NCBI GenBank assembly: GCA_030490835.1
Contig: CM059973.1
Location: 88,805,641-88,869,640 of the forward strand
DNA length: 64,000 nucleotides
DNA from: Annona cherimola
Lineage: Eukaryota; Streptophyta; Magnoliopsida; Magnoliales; Annonaceae
Direction: 5' to 3'
The notes under the pieces were generated by a model, which was given only the letters and a program-made list of their open reading frames with translations, was not told the origin of the DNA and did not search any database. The position numbers and the translations under genes are program-made. Positions 1-64,000 of this stretch are shown here, in pieces (the first letter of the stretch is position 1; every line of letters begins with the position of its first letter).

Positions 1-527
1 TGATGATGATGATTCAAAGAATACTGATTCTTTCAGAATCTTAATCTGGGTCAAATAATAAGAAAATTTTTTTGGGCAAATTTTTTTGGGCCACCTTCTC
101 TTCTTGTTGAACTTTTTCGTTATGATTGGGTTTGTTTGTGTGGGTACCCCTGAATTTTGATCAAATTGTACATGACATGGTGTAATCAAGGTTTGTTTGT
201 CTTTCATGAATACCTGTGGTGTTACAATCCATCAGAACTGTGGATTTTGTTGAGATAACAAATAAAAATGACTTTTGTTTTTTTTTTCCCCTTGATTTCC
301 TTGTTTATATTTCCATGTCTTCTGTGTATCGATATTCTAGATTGATTCTATGCTGCCTAAATTGAAGCGGGACTGCCTTGTCTGCAGGAATCCTGTGCTT
401 TAAATGAGAGGATAGTGATGCTCTTGCCAGTGGCAATTTTTTCTTTATATTTCTCTGTCTATTATGTAGTGATATTATAGATTGATATTGCGTTGCCATA
501 GTTGAAGTGGGATTTCCTTGTCTGCAG
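1..527 (+). other. ATM intronic sequence at the window edge, possible exon tail at 1-49
   Basis: This is upstream of the first firm exon. Bases 1-49 read open as four Asp codons then SKNTDSFRILIW, followed by a weak GT at 50-51, so they could be the end of an upstream ATM exon. However, (ATG)n runs are also the 3' tail of the LINE family found elsewhere in the window, so the exon reading is uncertain. The rest is intron, ending in the tandem duplication listed next. Confidence 0.3.
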
Positions 528-53762
<53,235 letters not shown>

Positions 53763-54170
53763 TCCGGATATTGGTCCTATTCAACTGCCATTGAATCCAA
53801 AACACATTGTACAGGCGATGACCCCACGGTCCAATATGAGGTTTTTTGTTGTGGTTGGATGCAGGCTTGTATTAGTTGGCGTTCGCATGGAAGCCAGAAC
53901 ACAACACAGTACAGGCGATGTCCCCCAATTGAATCTGAGAGTTGTATGTATGGATGAGGTTTGTTGTTTTGGGTTCGGCAGTCTTTCACTTTGTGGAATC
54001 CGGATTGGAACAGGGGGCGGCCTGTTCCCCCTGCTCACATACCTCCCCCTCCTTGTATGTCGTGCCCTTACCCCCGTGTCCAGCACTGGGCGCGCATTGC
54101 TACTGATGTAATCCGCGTCCCACTTTGGCCGTGTACTAAATTGTACATATAGGTTTTTTTTTTTTTTTTT
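53763..54170 (+). other. ATM 3' untranslated region and probable end of gene
   Basis: Starts after the TGA stop. It is notably less AT-rich than its surroundings (54000-54125 especially) and carries an imperfect repeat: TACAGGCGATGACCCC near 53811 and TACAGGCGATGTCCCC near 53912. It ends near CTAAATTGTACATATAGG and an 18-T run at 54152-54171. No canonical AATAAA is seen, so the poly(A) site is a guess. Frames on both strands here (up to 154 codons) match nothing I know. Confidence 0.45.
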
Positions 54171-54225
54171 TATGCATGATTCCTGCGAACGTTTTCTTTT
54201 TCCCATTTTCCATATGATTTTTAAT

Positions 54226-54603
54226 GGGATGATTTGCAAATTCACTCATTTAGTTTGACAATAATTGCAAATATACCTACATAATTTCGAAAATTGCAAA
54301 TAACTCACATAATTTGACTATAATTATAAATATACCAACATTATTATAGTGTCGTTATTGCGCTGCTACAGCATATCTACAAAATATGCAAACTATGTGA
54401 GTATATTTAGTGTTTGCAATGCATCTACATAATTTGTATATTTTTACAAATATGCTCATATTATGATTGTATAACAACAATATCATAATGGCATGAGCAC
54501 ACAATTATGATCAAACTATGTAGGAGTTATTTGTGACTTCGGAAACTACGTATATATGTTTGCAATTATGGTCAAATTAAGTGAGTATATTTGCAAATTA
54601 TTC
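54226..54603. mobile_element. Foldback MITE with ~110-bp inverted repeats and 8-bp target-site duplication
   Basis: A 378-bp element. GATTTGCAAATTCACTCATT at the left pairs with TGAGTATATTTGCAAATTAT at the right, and pairing continues through TTGACAATAATTGCAAATAT. Flanks TTTTTAAT at 54218-54225 and 54604-54611. It lies about 460 bp past the ATM stop. Confidence 0.88.
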
Positions 54604-54633
54604 TTTTTAATATTTCAATTATTGATAATATAA

Positions 54634-55243
54634 TTAGTGATCTCTATTGCCTAGGTTAAGAAAACCATTTCTTAGCCTAGCAAAAAGAAATTTTTTATTT
54701 TTTAGAACTTTTTAAAATTATTTAGCTAAATATATTTAGTCTATAAATCAAGTTTTATAATCATTGGAGATATTATAGATTTTTCTTTGAATTTTTAAAC
54801 ATGAGTATTTTAGTTATTTTTAACAAAGAAAAATGCTAAAATATTTATGTTTAAAAATTCAAGAAATATATACACATTCAAAATGGTAAATTTTGACATA
54901 TAGATTAATTATATTTAGATTAACAATTTTTTTGTGAGCTCGTGTGACTGGTTGTGTGGGGGTAATGAGACCTATCTTTCTATTTTTTATTAACATGTAA
55001 AGTTGTGTTTAAAAAATATATAACAATATCTAAAAATGATAAAACTTAATTTATAAATTAAATACATAATTTTACATGTTTATAAAAAAAATCAAAAAAA
55101 AAAGCGTCCCACAGTTGGACCCATGAGGCACCCCATATGACCACCTGCGTCAGATCATGCTACTTTAAAATATAAAAAATAAAAAAAAAATTCCTCCGGC
55201 TAAGAGGTGGTTTTCTGAGGCTAGACTAACTGAATCGTTACTC
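54634..55243. mobile_element. Second foldback element, related to the MITE in the kinase intron
   Basis: Left end includes GTTAAGAAAACCATTTCTTAG and right end CTAAGAGGTGGTTTTCTGAG. The right terminus reads inward as GAGTAACGATTCAG, resembling GAGTAATGTTTCAA of the 50759 element. The core ATAAAACTTAATTTATAAATT also resembles that element. Borders are approximate. Confidence 0.6.
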
Positions 55244-57569
55244 TAATAACATTCATTCATATATTTAGTCATGATGCCTTTATATAAATATTTATAACAT
55301 GTGAGTTTTCACTTGAAGTAATTTTGCTACATTTATAACAACTTTCTACCTATTTATTGAATAAGTTATAAACATATTAGGATTGAGATTTTGTAAATAA
55401 ATTAAAATTAAGATTTTATAAATGGATTAAGATTAAGTTTAAACTCCAACACACCCAATAAGTTTACACTCCTAGTGTTAAGGGGCACGGCAAGCTAACA
55501 GCAATGCTAATTTATCAGCGAGAACGATTTCTTCCCCCGCTATTAATGGGAAATATCCCTGAAAATTATTATTTTGATTTTGTTTTAAAAATCTCACCAC
55601 AAATGTTACTTAAAATTTACAACTGTTCATAATGAAAACCATATAAATCAAATAGTGAATTGAAAACTATGATGGAAGAAAATCAATGGTGTAGATGTTT
55701 TTAGATTATAAATACCATATGCAGTAATATTTGTATCATTTGAAATGTCGTATATATCTATTTTATTTGGATTAACCTTAAAAAAATATTATTTTTGTTA
55801 TTAAAAGTACCAATTGTCATTTTATATGCTAAATGTATAGTTTTTACTTATTTAAAATCATATTAATATTCGATTTGTTTTACTCTCTGTAGCATGGTTT
55901 TGGCCATGTTACGATGGGCCTACAACTAGGCCTGAAAGATTTTATATTTTCTTTGGTAATGAACCAGTGAGAAAGATATGAAAAGTGTTTGAAAACATGT
56001 ATAACGATTTTTTGTGCATGAAATAGGGTGCGTGAACGATGTCAGTAACTTAATGCTAGATTTTCATATGTGACAACATGATTTAGACCAAAGTCACTAG
56101 GGAACAACGTCTATTTCCCGTGCCCATGAAATAATCATGGTACAGATGATGCTGTATAATATATTGCTGCTACAAATATGGTTGAAATAATTACAAGCTT
56201 GTCACTCATGCCAGCTGGTCAGCTTATGCACACGTATTACTGGAGTAGGAGTGCACGATTCTTATGAACATGCCTGCAATATAATATATGAAAAATGAAC
56301 CAGGAAATTCTTTAAAAAATCATTAATGGAGTCGCCGCCGGTCAAAATTTGTGGTTAGACAAATACAAAGGCACTGATAATAGATTGCCTAATCCAAAGA
56401 CAGTAGAATGTGGAAGAATCTTCATCTTTTGATTAATTCCCTACAAACGAAAATAAGAATTATTTAATAAAAAGCTCGGGAGGACTGGGGGTTTGTGCCA
56501 TTTTAGGACATTGAAGTTTGTGGAGGATCAAATATGATATTAGCACTCTCGATTGGTTTATCGTTTCATGATAATCCAATCCTTATATCCTAGGGTATAT
56601 CAGAAGTTGATCCTACTCCAAAGTGTGAATAGAGACTTATTTCTAAAAAAAAAAGAAAGGATTATATGGGTATACGGGTGAAGATTTTATCTCCAAATTT
56701 GCTGCTGCCCATGATCTTGGCTTGAGCTCCTTCTCTAGTCTCTTCTTGTCTTTGTTGTGGTTAGGCAAACCTTTTTAGAGGAATGTCAACTGAGAAGTTT
56801 TACAGGTTGGTTCCTTTAATTCTTCAAGCTGAAAGGGGTCTTCTGCAATTCTGAAAACTAACTTGTCTCTGATTTATATTTGCTGCTGGTCGTTTTGAAA
56901 ACCAATGGTTTAAGCCCACTGTTTTGGCCTGTGTAGAATTGGGTGCATCCCGGCCATCCATCTTGAGCTGTTGACGACCTTTGTTGAGGGCCCATCTAAA
57001 CCGCCTATGCGAGTGTACATGTATCCCATAATATGATGTGTAATTTGGATGTTCATGTCATTGCTAAGATTTTCTCAATGTTTGCTGCAAATGCGCACTG
57101 CGCTTGATCGATTTTTTTATTGTACCAGTCCATTAAAATGTATGCATGAGTCTTGATTTTTCTTATGATCTGAACCTATATTCTTGATACCTTTTTTTGT
57201 AAATATACATAGTTGCATGATCTTTTAATGTGGCCGCTTTATCAATTGAGAATAATCTCAACCATTGGTTCGCTGTTAAACATTGTAATGGCCCCAGAAT
57301 GAAATGTTTAAGCATGTGTAATATTGGGGCTGCCATATGTAGTGGGCCAAGATTTATTTTATTGGTCCAACAATGGGTATCTATATTTTTCATACTAAAC
57401 GGTCACATTCATATTTTAAATAATACGTATTGTTGAATTTTCAAAATAAAAATAAAATATAAATTTTTAAAGATGGACACCACGGAAGGACATCGGTACT
57501 CTCGTAGATCGTCCTAAATCGATTTACTTTTTTAATGCATGTGTGTGCCTCATCTAAATTTTGCTTACG
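55244..57569 (+). other. Intergenic spacer between ATM and RPS23
   Basis: AT-rich spacer. 55290-55480 has AAATTAAGATTTTATAAATGG-type short repeats resembling the edge of a hAT-like element. 56690-57130 is of more even composition, but I find no open frame or splice pattern that supports a gene. The frames at 57163-57436 on both strands are under 80 codons and unrecognised. Confidence 0.5.
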
Positions 57570-57713
57570 GAAAATTTGATGATTTTTTATATTTATTTAA
57601 TATTTTTATTTTAAAAAATCAACAAAAAAAAGTATAGACATACATATTTAACCCGCTTTTTTCGTTTTTTCAAAAATAAAAATTATTAAAAATATTCAAA
57701 AACTAGTAAATTT
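57570..57713. repeat. Small AT-rich foldback near the RPS23 promoter
   Basis: AAATTTGATGATTTTTTATA on the left is an imperfect inverted copy of CAAAAACTAGTAAATTT on the right, with T/A-rich arms of about 50 bp. It ends about 200 bp before the RPS23 start codon, in the likely promoter. Confidence 0.5.
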
Positions 57714-57847
57714 GACCGTCGACATGATATAACAAAAATATGTTAGGCCTTACTGATGATTCTATAGAATCTCAGGGGTTACTTTGCAAATACCTATTCG
57801 CCACACCTGAAGTAGAGCCCGACGAGAAACAAGACTCACGCTCTGGT

Positions 57848-57854
57848 AACCCTA
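57848..57854 (+). promoter_or_regulatory. Telo-box motif upstream of RPS23
   Basis: AACCCTA lies 61 bp before the start codon, followed by a pyrimidine-rich stretch (CCCTCGC, CCTTTCCTTGG). Telo-boxes (AAACCCTAA and shorter forms) are known near the start of plant ribosomal protein and translation genes. The transcription start is not determinable, so it may be in the 5' UTR. Confidence 0.6.
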
Positions 57855-57914
57855 TCCCTCGCTTGCGAGCCTTTCCTTGGCGTTTGCTGCAGGGAGAAGA
57901 ATCCTTCGAACACA

Positions 57915-59679
<1,765 letters not shown>

Positions 59680-60298
59680 GTTTCTTTTCTATCCTAGTCT
59701 ATTCTTATGCGAGTTGCGTAAAAAAGGCTGTTAGGCTTCCTTCACGCTTTCTAGTTAAATGCAAGATTTTGAGAACTTCTGTGAAGCATAACTTATGGTT
59801 TTAACTTTGGGGTGAATCATCTGTTATTCAAACAATTTAATATCTTTATTGTGCTGAATGTTAGTCAAGCTTAGTGATAAAATCAGTCCCATTTCCTTTG
59901 AAGTTTCCTAATGTCTTTCGAACTTTGGATCCAACTCTTCGACTTCGTCATAATATTTTAATATGATCAAGTATATGTACATTTTTATCAAAATTTATGA
60001 TGTTCCAAAAATGAAAAGGATATGCTTGCCTAAGATTTAGGTGTGGCTGTAAATAATGATGGCAAAAGCTTCAATAGCACCTGGAGTACTTTGCTGCAAG
60101 GTGGCACTGGCGCTTTTGAGATACGTAGGGGAGAGAGACATCAAGTCGATGAGACGTCAGATGAAACATGAAAAGAAAATCCACACATAATACTGCTGTT
60201 TCATACATGAAGTGCTAATGGTCTTGGTCTCATGGGTATTCTGGTTACAAGTTTATTCTGACTGCTATATATAAGCAATGAACTCAATATGATAGTGA
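59680..60298 (+). other. Convergent intergenic region RPS23 / USP
   Basis: About 620 bp shared by the 3' UTRs of two genes that face each other. AT-rich, with no canonical poly(A) signal that clearly decides either 3' end. No other feature. Confidence 0.6.
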
Positions 60299-63200
60299 TC
60301 AATCGTCAACTGGATCCTGAGGAGCCTCATCTGCCTTCCGTTTGATTGTAACCACAGGGCAATCTGCATGCTTCACGCAAAATTCACTTACGGTGCCAAC
60401 AAACACCCTGTAAGTGTGAGCAAACAATAACATTAGTACTAAGGACAGTAAGAAAAAAAAATTAATTAAATAAACATGCTATTCCCCATGGCTATTAATT
60501 CATGCTATTGATAACTACGAAATGGATACAAACTGCTAGGAAAATAATTGCAAGATCGTTTGCACATGCAGTATCCAGAAACATTAGTTAAATCAAACGC
60601 CAAGGATCTTGCCGCCTTACCATCACCAAATAGTGGATTGACAACAGCAAATGGAATAACTTCTACCAGATATCTGAGTCATAGACCTAGACGCTTAAAA
60701 CAATGAACATGAAAGAAAGCAGGAGAATGCCATGGGCATTGAGAAATGCAGTCTGAACTCAGGTTAGTAGCACACCTCTGAAACGGGCCAAGACCACGAC
60801 TGCCAACGACCAAAAGGTCAGGATGAACTCTCTTCACCTCACTGCAGATAACTTCCTTGGGATCACCTTTCTTGATCCATGCTTCACATGGAACCTAGCA
60901 AAATTCATTATAGAATCAAGAAAGACAAACTAAGTGTACCAATTTTTTTAGATAAATGGTCAACTTGCAAACACGAAGTAAAGAAAATCAATGAGATCAG
61001 CAGCCATATATGGAATTGATAATGCAAGATCCAGTTTCAAGTAAGGCCCACATTGGGAATATGCATTAGCCCAGATCAGGCCAGCCACTGCAGGTTGCCA
61101 CACGTCAATGGTGTTATACTCTGATTCAAGCTTAGTTCATTGTGGTTTTTTTGCCTGACCTCCAACTCCTGCTTGTATACATCCAGCACATCAGAGGATG
61201 AGTGGAACAGCCTGTTCTGTAGGGAAGGAATGTTCAAGCTTCAAAATAGGAACCAAACTAACAAGTGGCAAGATTTATTATCATGTATTAAACCAATAAG
61301 AACATGCTGCAAGTCACCTATTTTTATTTTACATGTTAACCTGGCCATTTTTTAATTTCCCAAGAAGAAATGAAATAGTCTAGAATTGGGATAAAAGACA
61401 GAGAGCGCAAGAGCGAGCAATATTTAAGGTAATTTGGAACCAGCACTAGCAACCAATAATTAATAAAGTCAAGGGAAGGTGGTCTTTGGTGGTTCTGTAG
61501 AACAAATATCAGGAAAGGCACAGATTAGAAGCTTAGAATGGGTTATTCAAATTGACAGCCTTACGAGCCTTACAGACCTTCAGGAGAGATGGAAAGGCCA
61601 TGATTGGACTCGACGCAAGTAATCAGAAAATCCTTCATGAAATTAGTGGCCCATGATGAAGCAAAGCAGCACCACAAGATTCATGCAGCTTACTTATTTA
61701 GATAGGAAAAGATTCAGAGGATGCTAATAAGTAATCTCCAAGAGTTAAATATTGACAAAGTCTTTCAACAATACCCCTGTCTCATGACAACGTCCGACAA
61801 AGTATTCCAACAAATGAAGTCCTTTTATGTTGTCTCTCCGTCGCATCTCTCGGAAATCATCAGGTGATGCAAAAATGCTATCCATGTCATCAAATCCTGG
61901 GGCCATCAGACAAAAAAATGTCAGCAACCATACTTCTTGTTTGCATCATATGGAAAAAGGAAGAAAAAAGAAGGAAACTGAGAAAAAAACAACAGCAAAC
62001 AGAATTTTGGAAAACTGACCCACCAGCCTGGCCAGCTCAACTTTTGAAAGGTGGATTGTCGGTCCAATGAACTAACAGGAGACATTCCTCCCATGAATGA
62101 ACATTTGTTTTACAATCTAATAACCAAAAACCAATGCAAGAAGAAAGAAGAATTATATGCATACGCAGCAAAAATCTTATAGTTCCTATATATAAAGTTC
62201 TGCTCCACAGAACCCATTCTAAATAAACATTTCTCACAATCCAAAAAATCTTCAAGGGACACCAATTTGGATGTTGAATATTATATGTGCAGATGAGGTA
62301 CTGCATAGAAACAATCAATCAATAACAAATGACCTTATCTATGTGATCCTAAACGCATATTTCACACAGAACCATTGTATAGGCAATCAGAGCACAATCT
62401 TACATGCAATGCTCAAGTTTCTTCAGCTGGCAGGGCGCATTACAAATATGCAACGGACATTACTCAATGGGCTGTCAATACTTGTGAAGCATGCAATTAG
62501 TTCTTGCCACATCCATCATTTTCGCATCTTCCCATGGCCCATCCAGCAAGCATCAAATCAGGTCAATGTATCACACAGGTGAAATTTCATCTATTTCAAT
62601 AATCATAACACGCATCTGAAGCATTATAAGACTGTCCTAGAAAAGGCAATACACAGAAGGCAAGCGAAACACATGATTGTTTAATGGTATTGATGTCATG
62701 GAGCTGCTAAACCAAGCTTACTTGTCAAAGCACAACAGTTGTGCATTTGATTGGTCTTGTTTGCAACAAAAACGTTACACACTTGAGCAGGGATGAATGA
62801 GAAGTAGACATACGTGACATGCCTGATATATAAGAGTGAGAAACTGTAGAAAGCATGAGCTGAAAAATGAAATTTTCAAGGGAGGATGGTTTTGAATCCT
62901 GAAGAGTCACATGGCTCTTCTGTAAGGATGGCTTTCAGAACTGAAGAAAGATAAGTAAAGGCAACAAGCCATATTTAGAGAACTTTGCACCACTTGCCAG
63001 ACAGCCCAGACCTACCTCTGATTACAAGTTGCTTAAGGATGAAACAAGAAATTCATGAAAAAAGTATAAGAAATCAGGCAATTTTGAGGCTTGATTTGAC
63101 ATTGTAATTGGTTTGCTATAGGAAGGAATGTCATATTAACCACCTCATTAAACAAGTTGTTCTCAGCATAAAATTTCTTCAGAACTGCTATCCTATCATC

Positions 63201-63947
63201 GAAGTCTGGCCCCACATTGTCTCAGCATCAGATTATTTGGACTATTGGACCATTGTTCTTGAGCCACCCAAACAAATTGTTGGCTCTAACAACATTTGAA
63301 ACCCGAATCCACTACTCTAGCATTCACCATCTTTAGAAGAAGGAAGAACGAATGATCAAGACTCAAGATGCACACCAGCACGGAATTCCCATATTCTTCG
63401 AGCTGATTTTTGGGGCGAAACATTCCCCCCCTTTCTGAACTATGGGAAGAAACAAAAGTAGGGACAGTTGCCAGCACCACCAAAATGAGGAAATTTTGTT
63501 CCACCGTTAGGGGAACGCAATGAATCGAGTAAAAAACCAAAGAAGTAGTTAAAAAGCACGTCTTGTAAAGTATCCAGCGCAGATGTTTGACTAAAATTAT
63601 TCGACAAACTCAGTTCCAGTCAGTAATTTCAGTAATAGAAACTCCGATACTTTACCACAATCGATCTTTATGCAAGCATACCAACAGAGATGATTGGAGA
63701 AAACGAAGCGGAAGAGAGAAAGGAAGCAGAGACGTTCCAAGGAAAAAAAATTGATGAAAATACCATCTTCGTCTGGGACTTGAACATGGAGAAAGAGCAA
63801 CTTGAAAGCGGAGGTGTTGGATCGCACGATCTTGGAGAGCGTCCACTCAAATGCGCCGCGGCTGCTGATAGACGCGTGCGGGTAGCCTTTGATCGATGAT
63901 TCATTCACTCCCAGCATTATCCGAGTCGGACACTCCGACCGCTCCAT
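60299..63947 (-). CDS. Universal stress protein (USP) family, ATP-binding class
   Basis: Exons, in coding order: 63947-63764, 61896-61775, 60894-60776, 60407-60299; 534 nt and 177 residues. The single USP domain starts PTRIMLGVNESSIKGYPHAS, continues KLLFLHVQVPDEDG, then GFDDMDSIFASPDDF, LLEYFVGRCHETGVPCEAW, and KKGDPKEVI. The nucleotide-binding motif G-2x-G-9x-G-T is complete: Gly133, Gly136, Gly146, Thr147 in VVGSRGLGPFQRVFVGT. C-terminal strand HADCPVVTIKR, then a short acidic tail. Start chosen at MERSE because the conserved domain begins 8 residues later. Splice phases check (GAT-G | GA, phase 0, AG | G). Plant USPs are small soluble proteins linked to stress responses; the exact role of this one is not inferable. 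Confidence 0.95.
60408..63763 (-). other. USP introns (60408-60775, 60895-61774, 61897-63763)
   Basis: The first intron in coding order is 1.87 kb. All three are AT-rich and GT-AG on the minus strand. I see no transposon with readable ends or RNA gene in them. Confidence 0.7.
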
Positions 63948-64000
63948 TCGCTCTCTCCACTCGTCTGCGTCCGTCCGTCCGTCCGTCGTCTTCTTCTATG
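63948..64000 (-). other. USP 5' UTR / promoter edge with (CCGT)n
   Basis: Upstream of the USP start. A (CCGT)n tetranucleotide run lies at about 63970-63987 (GGAC-type purine-rich repeat on the coding strand). The window ends here, so the promoter cannot be judged. Confidence 0.5.

Overview
The window is nuclear DNA of a flowering plant. It has many short exons with GT-AG introns, AT-rich introns packed with transposon remnants, and protein sequences of plant type. I cannot name the species.

Layout: (1) 1-53762, plus strand: the 3' two-thirds of a very large ATM kinase gene. I resolved 62 exons (528-53762) that join in frame without a stop into 2,463 C-terminal residues; the gene begins upstream of the window. 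The order is HEAT-like helical repeats, FAT domain, PI3K-like kinase domain with all catalytic residues, and FATC tail. (2) 53763-57914: ATM 3' UTR and an AT-rich intergenic stretch with foldback elements. (3) 57915-59679, plus strand: cytosolic ribosomal protein S23 (uS12), 4 coding exons, 142 residues, with telo-box motifs typical of plant ribosomal protein genes. (4) 60299-63947, minus strand: a universal stress protein (USP) of the ATP-binding class, 4 exons, 177 residues, convergent with RPS23. The three genes have unrelated jobs (DNA damage signalling, translation, stress response).

Most of the non-coding interest lies in the ATM introns. Intron 17 (13054-19024) holds a decayed LINE whose reading frame is interrupted by a hAT-like element (itself carrying a Tourist-like MITE), a Mutator-like foldback MITE and a second Tourist-like MITE. 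Other introns hold further MITEs with readable target-site duplications, a 5'-truncated LINE, a LINE endonuclease fragment, and at least ten tandem duplications of about 50-300 bp. One duplication copied the start of an ATM exon with its splice acceptor. One ATM intron is a GC-AG intron. I found no CRISPR array, operon, tRNA or rRNA, and no convincing new system. The least explained items are an exon-like open frame at 18806-19013 and a 126-codon open frame inside intron 50.
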